DNA of 64,000 bases from Paenibacillus sp. JNUCC-31 (GCF_014844075.1 NZ_CP062165.1:2418001-2482000), one strand, 5' to 3'. Positions 36,025 through 45,826 are shown, numbered from the stretch's first letter. A program made the numbers and translations. The notes: generated from the letters alone by a model not told the origin.

Positions 36025-36303
36025 ATGGAGGAATCACTCGCGTCCGCACTTGGAATCGTTTTGGGCAAGGAGGTTCTCGGCCAGCAAGTAGATGATGCCA
36101 CCTATGCCGAGATCATGAAAAAGGCTGGCGTACCGGACTTCGTTATTCCGATTCTTGTAGGGATTCAGCAAGGTATTCGGGGAAGAGCTTTTGAGGTGGA
36201 AAGCAACGATTTCGATAAGCTGCTTGGCCGGCCATTAACGCCAACGAACGAAGCCCTAAGTCAACTTGTACAAGGGATCTCCTATAAGCAGTTGGATAAC
36301 TAG
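36025..36303 (+). pseudogene. NmrA-like / SDR oxidoreductase, C-terminal fragment
   Basis: 92 codons with the C-terminal look of NmrA-type NAD(P)-binding oxidoreductases: DDATYAEIMKKAGVPDFV, then FEVESNDFDKLLGRPLTP. These proteins have about 280 residues; the nucleotide-binding N-terminal two thirds is absent. No ribosome binding site stands before the ATG, since AT-rich hairpin sequence lies immediately upstream. Dead fragment. Confidence 0.65.
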
Positions 36304-36649
36304 ACTGCCGTGTGGCGAATGACCCTCGAGCGAGTTATGAGTTAGAGAGCTCCGAAAGGCTCCAGACACGAATAGTGCGTTAAGGTCAAGCCGTGTGGTC
36401 GCAAAACAGCTTCTATTGACATACGTAGTGTAATGGCGGTTTCCTTGAAAAGGTACCCAAGAGAGGTATCCAAATCTATCTGCGATTGTTTTTGACTCAT
36501 GTCAGGAGAATGTTAAACCTTCGTGTAATTGGTATTAATTTCCACAAAGGAGGTGTTGCCCAAGGAAGAAAAGTTGAAACATTCCCGATGTCAGTATTAC
36601 GACTTATATTAATAACATAAACAACCCCACATACAAAGGAGGACATTAA
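36304..36649. other. Intergenic region, no intact gene
   Basis: Contains TTGACA near 36417 without a clear -10, and an AAAGGAGG near 36546 followed by a TTG and an 18-codon frame, which may be the start of a lost gene. The right end carries the VOC gene's ribosome binding site. Confidence 0.45.
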
Positions 36650-37018
36650 ATGTCAGTAATTGGACCCGACTTCATTTCACTTCAAGTGAGCAATCTTGAA
36701 GGCTCTGCGGAATTCTATCAAAACTATCTCGGACTGGTCCGCTCACAGGCGGGACCACCTCATGCTGTGGTCTTTGAAACAAAGCCTATTGCATTTGCTC
36801 TTCGTGACCTAATGCAAGGAATAGAACTCGGTTCAGGTACTCAGCCTGGACTTGGTGTCGCTCTGTGGCTTCATGCCCCTGATACGCAAGAAATCCACGA
36901 CAAGCTTATTGCAGGAGGCGTAAAGATTACATCCGCACCAATAGATGGACCATTCGGGCGAACCTTTACATTTGCCGACCCAGACGGTTACCTAGTTACC
37001 CTTCACAGTAAAGCCTAA
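36650..37018 (+). CDS. VOC family protein (glyoxalase/bleomycin-resistance fold)
   Basis: 122 residues, one complete vicinal-oxygen-chelate unit: DFISLQVSNLEGSAEFYQN at the start and DGPFGRTFTFADPDGYLVTL at the end. The Glu/His metal ligands of enzymes are only partly evident, so it may be an enzyme, a dioxygenase-like protein or a drug-binding resistance protein. Strong AAAGGAGG before ATG 36650. Intact, and alone among fragments. Confidence 0.85.
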   Translation: MSVIGPDFISLQVSNLEGSAEFYQNYLGLVRSQAGPPHAVVFETKPIAFALRDLMQGIELGSGTQPGLGVALWLHAPDTQEIHDKLIAGGVKITSAPIDGPFGRTFTFADPDGYLVTLHSKA

Positions 37019-37047
37019 TACGCAAATGTATCCAGGGGGATGGTTCA

Positions 37048-37233
37048 GTGAATGAGTTTTTCATAAGAAAAGTTAATCATCTAGAAACCTGTAAGTTGAT
37101 GCATCTCGTTGAAGAAAGTACGCGCGAAGGTGCTAAAAGAAACCAAGAGCAATTTTCTGCTCTTGGTTTCTTTTTACTGATCTTTTTGATTTCTAGAATC
37201 TCATCAGGAAAGCACAACGAGAATAGGTACTAA
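37048..37233 (+). pseudogene. GNAT acetyltransferase, N-terminal fragment
   Basis: A GTG at 37048 after GGGGGATG begins NEFFIRKVNHLETCKLMHLV, the typical first strand and helix of a GNAT N-acetyltransferase. After about 30 residues the frame runs into a terminator hairpin, so the acetyl-CoA-binding part is missing. Further codons to 37233 are terminator read-through. Remnant only. Confidence 0.55.
37135..37175 (+). terminator. Rho-independent terminator
   Basis: A 17-bp stem (37135-37151 with 37158-37174) around CCAAGAGCA / TGCTCTTGG, flanked by A and T runs. Works on either strand. Confidence 0.85.
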
Positions 37234-37405
37234 TTATTATTAAAAAAGTGCTGCTAAAAATCACATATTAGAAACCATCATTTATTATCCCTTCTCTTTT
37301 TCCTAAGCCCCTAGGCAAGCTACCAACGGTGCTCTGTGAACCCCAAAGTACAATAAGATACTTAGATTGGCCGTTAGCCCATTTCATGGCCCTTAGGAGG
37401 ACCAT

Positions 37406-37528
37406 ATGTGTTGGAGACATATATTTTCGACAAAAAGGCTGTTGAATGGCAATTTAAGCCCCGAGAACGGCCACTCCAATACGGAATTTGTTTTTAATCT
37501 TATTAAGACCCCTGATTTTCCTGATTAA
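37406..37528 (+). CDS. Small ORF of 40 residues with strong RBS and terminator
   Basis: ATG at 37406 stands five bases after AGGAGG (37395-37400). The frame encodes 40 residues (MCWRHIFSTKR...TPDFPD) and stops four bases before a perfect terminator hairpin. An overlapping GTG frame at 37408 (28 residues, LETYIFDKKAVEWQF) could use the same site. Neither was recognised. It may be a small-protein gene or the start of a truncated gene. Bases 37176-37405 show nothing else. Confidence 0.35.
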   Translation: MCWRHIFSTKRLLNGNLSPENGHSNTEFVFNLIKTPDFPD

Positions 37529-37531
37529 ACA

Positions 37532-37565
37532 ACAAATGAGCTCAGACTAATCTGAGCTCATTTGT
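37532..37565. terminator. Terminator shared by glmS and the small ORF
   Basis: A 15-bp perfect inverted repeat (ACAAATGAGCTCAGA and its complement) with a 4-base loop, downstream of glmS on the minus strand and of the 40-residue ORF on the plus strand. Confidence 0.8.
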
Positions 37566-37649
37566 ATGTTGGTTAAGAAGTTACAATCTATATTTTTCAG
37601 TTACATACTAAATTTAACGCATTCATCTTTGAAATTAAAGACTCTTCCC

Positions 37650-39482
37650 TTACTCTACCGTTACACTCTTCGCCAGGTTACGTGGTTTATCCACATCGTG
37701 ACCCAGAGCGAGAGAAGCGTAGTATGCAAGCAATTGCAAAGCTACAACGGATAGAGCCGGGCTGAGCAGTGGCAACGTCTTAGGAATGGCAAACGCTTGG
37801 TCAACCGATTTCAGCAATGGTGCTACGTGCTCTTCGTACGTAATTGCCAGTACGTCTGCACCACGTGCTTTCACTTCTTTGATGTTGCTCACCGTTTTCT
37901 CCAGAACGTTCTCCTGCGTTGCCAGAGCAATGACAGGGATACCGTCCTCGATCAATGCGAGTGTACCATGTTTCAACTCACCCGCAGCATACGCTTCGGA
38001 GTGAATATAAGAGATCTCTTTCAGCTTCAAAGAACCTTCTTGTGCTACTGCATAATCCAGACCACGGCCGATGAAGAAGAGATGTTGATGTTTGGAAATT
38101 TGTTCTGCATATCCTTTAATGGCTTCCGCTTGCTCCAGCATAGATTCCACTTGCTCAGGCAGAGCTTGCATTGCTGCGAGCGTGTGAGCAATCTCTTCTG
38201 CTGTTTGTGTACCACGAACTTGTGCAAGGTACAGACCCAGCAGGTTAAACGCAATCAATTGCGAAGTATACGCTTTGGTAGAAGCTACAGCAATTTCCGG
38301 TCCTGCCAATGTTGCGATCACATCGTCTGCATCACGTGCAATGGAGCTACCTACAACGTTAGTGATGGCGAGTACATGTGCACCATTCGATTGTGCTTCG
38401 CGCAGTGCAGCAAGAGTATCTGCAGTTTCGCCAGATTGGCTCACTACGATTACCAGTGTATCTTTGTTAACGATTGGAGAACGATAGCGGTACTCGGAAG
38501 CAACGTCAGTTTCTACCGGAATACGCACCAATTGTTCAATTACAGTACGTCCAACCAGACCTGCATGGTACGCTGTACCACAAGCAATGATTTGAACGTT
38601 ACGAATATTTTTAATTTGCTCTTCTGTCATTTTCAACTCAGGAAGTTGAACTTTTTTGCCTTCATTGTCGATGCGACCCAGCATTGTATCACGGTATGCT
38701 TTTGGTTGCTCATGAATTTCTTTCAGCATGAAGTGCTCGAATCCGCCTTTTTCTGCAGTTACAGCATCCCAATCGACATGAATCATTTCCCGAGAAATAA
38801 AGTTGCCTTCAATCGTCATCAATTCGACAGCATCATGTGTCAAAACAGCCATCTCACCATCATTCAGAATATACACATTACGTGTATGTTCCAGAATGGC
38901 CGGGATATCGGAACCGATAAAGTTCTCGCCTTTACCAATACCGATAATCAGCGGGCTTGCTTGACGCACAGCTACGAGTTTCTCAGGCTCATACTCTGTC
39001 AGAACACCCAGCGCGAATGCTCCGCGCATCAATGTGATCACTTTTTGCACTGCTTTAACGATATCTCCATCGTATTCACGTGCAATCAGGTGGGAGATGA
39101 CTTCAGTATCTGTCTCGGATGTGAATGTGTGACCTTGAGCAATCAGTTCGTCTTTCAGATCCAAATAGTTCTCGATAATTCCGTTGTGAACAACAGAGAA
39201 CTTCTGGCTCTCATCCGTGTGTGGATGGGAATTCTCGTCAGATGGTTTACCATGAGTAGCCCAGCGAGTGTGTCCGATTCCGGCATTACCTACCAGCGGA
39301 GCACCATCCAGTTTGGCTTCAAGGTTCGCAAGACGTCCCAGAGCTTTGGAGATTTGCAGACCATCCGGTGTAAATACCGCAATACCTGCAGAATCATAAC
39401 CACGATACTCAAGCTTTTTCAGTCCTTCGATCAATACCGATTGAGTGTTCTTATTACCAATATATCCAACAATACCGCACAT
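37650..39482 (-). CDS. glmS: Glutamine-fructose-6-phosphate aminotransferase
   Basis: 610 residues, full length. Cys at position 2 (MCGIVGYIG) is the N-terminal nucleophile of the glutaminase domain, with HTRWATHG and HNGIIEN. Two SIS isomerase domains follow (VSQSGETADT; C-terminal motif DKPRNLAKSVTVE). The enzyme makes glucosamine-6-phosphate for cell wall synthesis. ATG start after CGGAGGAAC. Its mRNA leader holds a glmS ribozyme, so expression should fall when glucosamine-6-phosphate is abundant. It follows glmM on the same strand. Confidence 0.98.
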   Translation of the reverse strand: MCGIVGYIGNKNTQSVLIEGLKKLEYRGYDSAGIAVFTPDGLQISKALGRLANLEAKLDGAPLVGNAGIGHTRWATHGKPSDENSHPHTDESQKFSVVHNGIIENYLDLKDELIAQGHTFTSETDTEVISHLIAREYDGDIVKAVQKVITLMRGAFALGVLTEYEPEKLVAVRQASPLIIGIGKGENFIGSDIPAILEHTRNVYILNDGEMAVLTHDAVELMTIEGNFISREMIHVDWDAVTAEKGGFEHFMLKEIHEQPKAYRDTMLGRIDNEGKKVQLPELKMTEEQIKNIRNVQIIACGTAYHAGLVGRTVIEQLVRIPVETDVASEYRYRSPIVNKDTLVIVVSQSGETADTLAALREAQSNGAHVLAITNVVGSSIARDADDVIATLAGPEIAVASTKAYTSQLIAFNLLGLYLAQVRGTQTAEEIAHTLAAMQALPEQVESMLEQAEAIKGYAEQISKHQHLFFIGRGLDYAVAQEGSLKLKEISYIHSEAYAAGELKHGTLALIEDGIPVIALATQENVLEKTVSNIKEVKARGADVLAITYEEHVAPLLKSVDQAFAIPKTLPLLSPALSVVALQLLAYYASLALGHDVDKPRNLAKSVTVE

Positions 39483-39754
39483 AGTTTAGTTCCTCCGATT
39501 GTATATGAATACTGTGTCACGAAGAGAAACAGGCTGGCACGGCATATCGAAAAAATGAAAATGATTGCCTAACGTATCATGAAAACTTTCAACTATTCAA
39601 TTATCAATGATCAGAGCAGCCTCTTGCCGCTCCGCAGTCATAAGCTGTTATTAGATGCAATCATGAATGTACATCATTTTCCCGTCCGCGCACTGTACAC
39701 GCTCTTCGCGCACATTCATTTTAATTTTAGTTGACTCTTGCACCTACCGGCGCG

Positions 39755-39952
39755 TTGTGTGGACAGTCACCCATCCATTTTCCGCAATCCGGTTTACGGC
39801 TCTGGTGCATCACCGGGAGGTCCCCGCCGAACAATTCGAACACCCCCACCTCGTCAGCTTGATTGCCGTCGATTATTGCTCAGTAGCATCTTAAGCTTCA
39901 AGATTCATACTGGTCAAAATCCTTCCCGCGCAACTTCAAGCTCTGGCGCTTG
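39755..39952 (-). ncRNA. glmS ribozyme riboswitch
   Basis: On the minus strand the leader contains the core elements of the glmS ribozyme: GCGCCAGAGCUUG at its 5' end, GCUGACGAGGUGGGGGUG, UUCGGCGGGGACCUCCCGGU, and AUGGAUGGGUGACUGUCC. Cleavage is expected between the A at 39950 and the G at 39949, with glucosamine-6-phosphate as cofactor. It lies about 270 bases before the glmS start, as in Bacillus. Boundaries are approximate. The rest of the 39483-40223 gap holds leader sequence, and upstream of the ribozyme the promoter is not resolved. Confidence 0.93.
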
Positions 39953-40223
39953 TGTAACTAGTACCTTACGATCCTCACTTTCTGTGTCTGAATGACGACT
40001 CCACTCATTATATGCACGTCACGTTCATTTTGCAATGGAGCAAAGTACCTGTGACAATTTCGGCATATTTACCCACAATCCCGACCGAATAAACAGACCC
40101 ATGGTCTCACTAGGCCGGGACGTAGGAATATGGATTTGTATGGCATAACCCCTGTTAGATTAAACCTTATAAGACAGTGATTCCCTTGAAATAACCGGGT
40201 TTGGAAGGCCTATTGATCAGGTC

Positions 40224-41564
40224 CTATACCAGTTCTTTTTGCACAACATCCGCAATTTGAGACACGAATTGTTCAAGTTCATCCTTATCTGGTCCTTCCG
40301 CCATAACACGGATCAGGGATTCAGTACCGGACGCACGAACAAGTACACGTCCATTATCGCCCAGCTGCTGCTCTACTGTAGCAATCGCTTGTTCAATCGC
40401 AGAATTGCCCTCATATTTGCTCTTATCTTCAACACGCACGTTCACCAAAACTTGTGGGTACTGAGTCATCATTGCTTTCAACTCACTCAGCTTTTTACCG
40501 GAAGCTTTTAGCGTATCCACGAGTTGAATGGCCGTCAGCATGCCATCTCCAGTGGTATTGTAATCCAGGAAAATAACATGACCGGACTGCTCTCCCCCCA
40601 GGTTGTAACCGCCACGACGCATTTCCTCCATCACATAACGATCACCCACTGCGGTTTTGGCAGTTTTCAATGCGAGCTTCTCGGTTGCTTTGTAGAATCC
40701 AATGTTACTCATTACGGTGGAAACTACAGTACTGTCTTTCAGCTTGCCTGCACGATTCATCGCATCACCACAGATACACAGAATAAAGTCGCCATCGACC
40801 TCTGCACCTGTCTCATCAATTGCAATCAGGCGGTCTGCATCACCGTCAAAAGCAAGGCCCAGATCCGCTTTATGTTTCAGCACCTCTTGTTTCAAATGCT
40901 CCGGGTGAGTTGATCCGCATTGCTCATTGATATTCAGGCCGGTAGGCTCCGCGCCAATAGCAATGACTTCTGCACCAAGTTCTTTGAACAATTTGGGTGC
41001 CAGCTCATAAGCTGCTCCATTAGCACAGTCGAGAACAATTTTGAGTCCTGAGAACGATTCATTTACCGTTGTCTTCAAGAAATCCAAATAACGGAAACGG
41101 GATTCATCATCCGTCGTTACAGTACCCAAACCACCACCAACAGGACGAGGCAGTTGATCCGTTTCAGCATCCATCAATTCTTCGATCCGGTTCTCGGTTT
41201 CATCAGAAAGCTTGAATCCATCACCACCAAAGAACTTGATTCCATTATCCTCAACCGGATTGTGAGAAGCCGAGATCATTACCCCTGCATCTGCCTTCAG
41301 CAGACGACTAATATAAGCCACTCCAGGTGTAGATACAACACCCAGACGAATCACATCAGCGCCAATGGAGAGCAGACCTGCAACCAGTGCGGATTCCAGC
41401 ATCAGTCCCGAGATTCGGGTATCCATACCGATAACCACTTTGGGTCTTTCCACACCACCTGCAAGCACATAACCACCACAACGCCCGATGCTGTAAGCCA
41501 GCTCCGCCGTTAATTCTTTATTGGCAACACCTCTTACACCGTCTGTACCAAAATATTTCCCCAT
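40224..41564 (-). CDS. glmM: Phosphoglucosamine mutase
   Basis: 446 residues. The phosphoserine loop is [13 protein letters not shown] (Ser near 100), the metal loop FDGDADR, and the C-terminal phosphate site [12 protein letters not shown]. It converts glucosamine-6-phosphate to glucosamine-1-phosphate for UDP-GlcNAc. It lies downstream of cdaA-cdaR, the conserved order in Bacillales, where GlmM is also known to bind and inhibit CdaA. ATG start preceded by AGGAG. Complete. Confidence 0.98.
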   Translation of the reverse strand: MGKYFGTDGVRGVANKELTAELAYSIGRCGGYVLAGGVERPKVVIGMDTRISGLMLESALVAGLLSIGADVIRLGVVSTPGVAYISRLLKADAGVMISASHNPVEDNGIKFFGGDGFKLSDETENRIEELMDAETDQLPRPVGGGLGTVTTDDESRFRYLDFLKTTVNESFSGLKIVLDCANGAAYELAPKLFKELGAEVIAIGAEPTGLNINEQCGSTHPEHLKQEVLKHKADLGLAFDGDADRLIAIDETGAEVDGDFILCICGDAMNRAGKLKDSTVVSTVMSNIGFYKATEKLALKTAKTAVGDRYVMEEMRRGGYNLGGEQSGHVIFLDYNTTGDGMLTAIQLVDTLKASGKKLSELKAMMTQYPQVLVNVRVEDKSKYEGNSAIEQAIATVEQQLGDNGRVLVRASGTESLIRVMAEGPDKDELEQFVSQIADVVQKELV

Positions 41565-41633
41565 GATCTAACTCCTTCTATTCGCATCATATAAGAGCAT
41601 AAACATTATTTTCAAATTTCTGAATCTGAACAT

Positions 41634-43124
41634 TTACGGGTTTGAGCCACTACTGCTGCTCCCGCTGTTATTGTTATTTGTATTACCTCGATTGGTTGCA
41701 TTACCTTGTTGGCTCTGCTCCTGATTGTCCGTATTCGATTCGGTTTCCTCTTCATCAGGAACAGGTTCCGTATCCCCATTCTCAACCTCTGCAGGTGAAG
41801 GCTCAGGCCCTACCGTCCCTTCATCATTCGGGTCCTCTCCGGGGGCTACCGTCGTATCTTCAGCTTTTTCGCTAATTTTGACAGTAGCACTCAGACCTTT
41901 TGATGAATCTTCAAGTTTGGCAAAACGCGGCAAGTCCGCTTCAAGTTTCACTTCATGTGTTCCTGCGGCGAGTCCGGCAAGATCTGCAGTCAGCTTGATA
42001 TCATCACTATTCAGACCCTCAAGCATACTTGATGAACCTTTGAGCGTGATATTTAGACCGCCGCTTTTGGGAGTGACCAGTGTACCTTCCAGTCCATTCT
42101 CAGCACCCGTAAGCGTAATGGGTACGTTGGGAAAGACTCTGGTCGTCTCCTCAAGCTCATCGAATGGTGATACCGTCACCTTGAGCTGAATCGAACTAGG
42201 CTCGATTTTCTCAAAACCGGAAGGCGGCGTCAAGTCCACGTTAACTGTCGACGTACCTGCCTCATCGAACTGGGTCAAATCAAGGGTTACTTGGTCGTAG
42301 GACTGTATACCCGCAAGCACGTCCTCTGTTCCGTAAACCGAGACTTCTTTCACGCTTGGCTCAACCGTGGAGAGCACCAATCCCTCCGGCAGCTGTCCTG
42401 AATATTTGATTCTTAAGGGTACAGTTGTATAGGGCTGATTGACCGGAATGCGGACTTCAACCGTTTCTGGCGTAACAATGGCATTCTCGATGACTTTGCC
42501 TTCGGCATCATAGGCCTGTAACTTCACTTTCTTCTGCGTCACATCATCCTTCGCATCCTTCACGCTCACACTGCCCTGAACCTTCGCTACGGCGTCAAGT
42601 TGCCCTTCGGGCAGAGTAACCTTAACTGGACCTGAAGGCTCAACAACGGGCGTTCCAGTGCTGTATCCGGCGGATGGTTCTCCTTCGGGTACAATATTCA
42701 CATCGAAGGATTTGGTGCCCAATTTTTCCACATTGACTGTAACCATAGAAGGCTCCATACTGACCACTTCAACCCCTGAAGGTAAATCAGGGACTAATGG
42801 TAACGTATTAGACCCATCTTTCACCTGACTGAGGTCAACGAGCACTTTATAATCATCATTCGTAAATATGGAAGTTAACATGGAGCGCTGTCCTTTGATC
42901 TCCAGACGCACTTCATCCGTACTGAGCGAAGTAAGTACATAGGAATTGCTATCGAGCCCATAGGGCTGAACAGGAACCGTTCGCTCCACAACCTTATTGG
43001 TTGTCCCGGTCGCGATTGTTGGCGTAGTCGGTACTTCATCCAGATGTATCATGAACCAAAGCAACAAACTGACGGCAAGGGCAAGAATCTTAGCGAAATT
43101 GTTATTGTTAAACCATTTATCCAT
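41634..43124 (-). CDS. cdaR: CdaA regulatory protein, YbbR repeats
   Basis: 496 residues. An N-terminal membrane anchor (AKILALAVSLLLWFMIHL) is followed by about four YbbR repeats outside the membrane and a low-complexity Asn/Ser/Glu-rich tail after about residue 440. CdaR modulates the diadenylate cyclase CdaA. Start chosen at ATG 43124, with GGGGGG upstream and an 8-base overlap with the end of cdaA; the longer frame to 43166 lies inside cdaA. The acidic then Asn-rich tail is unusual in length. Confidence 0.95.
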   Translation of the reverse strand: MDKWFNNNNFAKILALAVSLLLWFMIHLDEVPTTPTIATGTTNKVVERTVPVQPYGLDSNSYVLTSLSTDEVRLEIKGQRSMLTSIFTNDDYKVLVDLSQVKDGSNTLPLVPDLPSGVEVVSMEPSMVTVNVEKLGTKSFDVNIVPEGEPSAGYSTGTPVVEPSGPVKVTLPEGQLDAVAKVQGSVSVKDAKDDVTQKKVKLQAYDAEGKVIENAIVTPETVEVRIPVNQPYTTVPLRIKYSGQLPEGLVLSTVEPSVKEVSVYGTEDVLAGIQSYDQVTLDLTQFDEAGTSTVNVDLTPPSGFEKIEPSSIQLKVTVSPFDELEETTRVFPNVPITLTGAENGLEGTLVTPKSGGLNITLKGSSSMLEGLNSDDIKLTADLAGLAAGTHEVKLEADLPRFAKLEDSSKGLSATVKISEKAEDTTVAPGEDPNDEGTVGPEPSPAEVENGDTEPVPDEEETESNTDNQEQSQQGNATNRGNTNNNNSGSSSSGSNP

Positions 43125-43956
43125 TTTTACGTCCCCCCTTCCGTTTCCAGAAGGTAGCCCAACCATTCTTTTTATTCAAATTGGATGTCGGACGCAGTTC
43201 CTCGTACAGTTTGGCAATTAGTGACTCTTCTTTAATATCACGTACAACCTGTCCATTCATCGCGAGCGACACCTGACCTGTCTCCTCCGAGACGACCAGA
43301 CAAATCGCGTCCGCCACTTCGGTAATCCCGATTGCTGCACGGTGACGCGTCCCCAGCTCCTTACTGATAAACGGATTTTCGGACAGAGGCAAATAACACG
43401 CTGCAGCCGAAATCTGTTTGCCTTGTATAATGACGGCTCCATCATGGAGCGGTGTATTGGGAATAAAAATGTTAATCATCAGCTCTGAGCTGACCAGTGA
43501 TTGCATCTGGATCCCGGATTCCGTGTAATCGTTCAGACCCGTTTCCCGTTCGAATACAACCAATGCACCGATTTTTCTCCGAGACAAATAGTTCACAGAC
43601 TTAATAATCTCACCGATTAACACGGTTAATTCTTCATCACTCGCTGCGGTCGTGCGTCCAAACAGCTTGCCACGCCCCAATTGCTCCAGACCACGGCGCA
43701 GCTCAGGCTGAAAGATAATAAAGACGGCAACGACACCAAACGTAAACATCTGGTTCATCAGCCATTTAAGCGTATAGAGGTTTAGCCACGTACTTAATGC
43801 CCAGATCACCACAAGGAACAGAATGCCCTTAAGGAGCTGAACCGCACGGGTCCCCCGCACCAGTAAAATCAGCTTGTACATAATATAGGTAACGATCAAT
43901 ATATCGATAACGTCCTTAATGGACTCTTTCCACGTTAAGTCAGCAAAATAGTTCAT
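43117..43956 (-). CDS. cdaA: Diadenylate cyclase (c-di-AMP synthase)
   Basis: 279 residues: three N-terminal membrane segments (to about 85), then the DAC domain with the two catalytic motifs, LHDGAVI near 172 and GTRHRAAIG near 203. It makes c-di-AMP from two ATP at the membrane and controls potassium and wall homeostasis. First of the cdaA-cdaR-glmM-glmS set and overlapping cdaR. Complete. Confidence 0.98.
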   Translation of the reverse strand: MNYFADLTWKESIKDVIDILIVTYIMYKLILLVRGTRAVQLLKGILFLVVIWALSTWLNLYTLKWLMNQMFTFGVVAVFIIFQPELRRGLEQLGRGKLFGRTTAASDEELTVLIGEIIKSVNYLSRRKIGALVVFERETGLNDYTESGIQMQSLVSSELMINIFIPNTPLHDGAVIIQGKQISAAACYLPLSENPFISKELGTRHRAAIGITEVADAICLVVSEETGQVSLAMNGQVVRDIKEESLIAKLYEELRPTSNLNKKNGWATFWKRKGGRKNG

Positions 43957-44250
43957 AAGCCAGCCCCCGCTATCCCCATTGATGAGTAAACCCTGATCTC
44001 ATATTAACCCTTTAGGATTTTAAATAATCCTTTGTCTTAGCATTACAAAATGCTTTTCTATATGTAGTAGTATGTTCTCTTTAGTATCTAGGTTATAACG
44101 TTCACGTTCAGGTTGCAAGTTACGGGAGTCACAAACTGCGCAGAAACGACTCATATTCCATAAATTACAAACCCATAAGATAAAAAAAGAGTACCCCAGC
44201 AATCTGGAGGTACCCTGCTTGGTATATACCCTTGAAGAATTTACCCTATT
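43957..44250. other. Intergenic region between rsiW and cdaA
   Basis: Holds the rsiW terminator on its right side and presumably the promoter of the cdaA operon. No gene seen. Confidence 0.5.
44182..44215 (-). terminator. Terminator after rsiW
   Basis: On the minus strand AGGGTACCTCCAG pairs with CTGGGGTACTCT (G-U pairs allowed), followed by seven T. Confidence 0.7.
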
Positions 44251-44865
44251 TTAGCGGTAAGCCACTTCATTTACCATATTGGTTATTTTGTACCAGAACC
44301 AGTCCAAGGCCTGATCAATACTTTTCACCTGACCTGAAATATGCGCCGTTGAAGCCTGATACAACTGTCCATCAATAACCGTCAGATTGCCATTTACATC
44401 ACCGTAAACCTGAGCGGTTCCATTCTCTATCGTAAGATCGCCAGCAATTGACTTGCCTTCTGGAACAATAACTGTGTTTCCTTCAATCACGATCTGGTCC
44501 AAGTTATTTCCCTTCACAACCATTTCGTTATTTTGATTCCAGAAATTCCAAGCGCTAAAGAGCATCACGACCAAAAAGAAGGCTGCCGCCGTCAGCGCGG
44601 GATGTCCTTTGACCCATTTGAGCCATACTTGCTGTCTCTTGGGCTGAGGCAGAGCATTCATAATTCGATTGGTCAGCTCATCCGAGGCAGACGGTGAATA
44701 GTGTTTCATGGCAAAGAGTAGCATTTCCGTCTGTTCCAACTCTTTAAAGCGCATGCGACAATCCGGACAGGTCACAAGGTGACTTTTCAATTCAACCTTC
44801 TGGGTCGGGGACAACGACTCATCCAAACATTCATGCATTAAAGAGACGGCCGAGTTGCAATCCAT
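44251..44865 (-). CDS. rsiW: Anti-sigma-W factor
   Basis: 204 residues. The cytoplasmic zinc anti-sigma domain carries His and HLVTCPDC (HxxxCxxC); one membrane segment lies near residues 90-108 (LTAAAFFLVVMLFSAWNF), and the outer part has polymer-forming repeats (GNTVIVPEGKSIAGDLTIEN). It holds SigW inactive until regulated proteolysis. Start chosen at ATG 44865 (MDCNSAVSLMHECLD), matching the B. subtilis layout; GTG 44892 is an alternative. Confidence 0.92.
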   Translation of the reverse strand: MDCNSAVSLMHECLDESLSPTQKVELKSHLVTCPDCRMRFKELEQTEMLLFAMKHYSPSASDELTNRIMNALPQPKRQQVWLKWVKGHPALTAAAFFLVVMLFSAWNFWNQNNEMVVKGNNLDQIVIEGNTVIVPEGKSIAGDLTIENGTAQVYGDVNGNLTVIDGQLYQASTAHISGQVKSIDQALDWFWYKITNMVNEVAYR

Positions 44866-44999
44866 ATGAGAGCCAATCCTTTCTTCAATCACTTAGTCCC
44901 TGCATCATCAAAAAGCACGCATAAGACTTGCATACATTACATACGCATCCGTTTCGGATATGTTTCAAATAATTTCGCCCAAAATAAAGACGTTTCACT

Positions 45000-45566
45000 T
45001 TACAACTTATACTCCAGTTTTTTCCGCAAAAAATCACGGCCCCGATGAACACGAGTTTTAATCGTTGTTACGGGCATGCCTGTCACATCACTGATTTCCT
45101 GTAGCGACAAGTCCTGTAAATATCTCAAAATCATGACTGATTTATACTTGGCCGGCAAACTGTCAATGGCTTCACGAATAAGTGTCTGCGTCTCTGACAG
45201 AAGTGCTTCACTCTCTGGTGTACGATCATCACTCGGAAGCATTGCGTAACCGTCAGATCCTTCCTGATCATTCAACTCCGCATCCAGTGAGTAAGATGGT
45301 TTCTTTCTCCGTAGGCGGTCGATACACAGATTGGTTGCAATCCGATAAATCCAGGTTGAAAACTTCTGGTTCGGATCATACTTCTCCATATTACGAAACA
45401 CACGCAAAAACGTCTCCTGTACAACGTCTTCAGCCTCATGACGGTTGTTCAGCATCCGATATGCCAGATGAAACAGCTTGTCCTTGTATAATTCAACGAT
45501 TTCTGCAAAGGCCCGCTGGTCACCCTTCAGTACCAGCTTAACCAGCCTGTTCTCCAAATTGTCCAC
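45000..45566 (-). CDS. sigW: ECF RNA polymerase sigma factor SigW
   Basis: 188 residues, as in B. subtilis (187). Region 2 has YRMLNNRHEAEDVVQETFLR; region 4 has LPAKYKSVMILRYLQDLSLQEI and MPVTTIKTRVHRG. It directs the envelope stress regulon and is controlled by the rsiW product encoded next. I chose GTG 45566, which has GGGGG seven bases upstream, over the longer frames. Confidence 0.94.
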   Translation of the reverse strand: MDNLENRLVKLVLKGDQRAFAEIVELYKDKLFHLAYRMLNNRHEAEDVVQETFLRVFRNMEKYDPNQKFSTWIYRIATNLCIDRLRRKKPSYSLDAELNDQEGSDGYAMLPSDDRTPESEALLSETQTLIREAIDSLPAKYKSVMILRYLQDLSLQEISDVTGMPVTTIKTRVHRGRDFLRKKLEYKL

Positions 45567-45639
45567 CCTTATTCCCCCAGACATGCTGATGGGTCTTCCG
45601 CCTTCTGATACCCGTCCACACTTGTAATTCACCAATCAA

Positions 45640-45668
45640 ATCGTAAATCAACTTTGGTCAAAAATCAA
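45640..45668 (-). promoter_or_regulatory. Possible sigma-A type promoter of sigW
   Basis: TTGATT (45668-45663), 17-base spacer, TACGAT (45645-45640). No TGAAAC-N16-CGTA autoregulatory box was found where it would be expected. Confidence 0.3.
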
Positions 45669-45700
45669 GACTGTATGACAAATATCCGCCAAAAACAGTA

Positions 45701-45730
45701 AAAACGGGAACTCCCGCAGGAGTCCCGTTT
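45701..45730 (-). terminator. Terminator after ppc
   Basis: AACGGGACTCC pairs with GGAGTTCCCGTT on the minus strand, followed by TTTT. It lies about 100 bases past the ppc stop. Confidence 0.75.
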
Positions 45731-45826
45731 CATCTCTCGCTCCGTAGAGCAGAGAATGGAGCTTTTATTCAACAAAGTAATGGGTAACTGGCTACATATA
45801 ATTATTCAAATGCAGCAGTTCAATGA

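Noticed and set aside
28640..37600. Insertion sequence or prophage as cause of the decay zone
   Set aside because: No transposase, integrase or terminal inverted repeats could be found, only fragments of chromosomal gene families.
37797..39572. 591-codon plus-strand open frame opposite glmS
   Set aside because: Cys/Phe/Arg-rich nonsense composition, fully antisense to glmS, which matches its family end to end.
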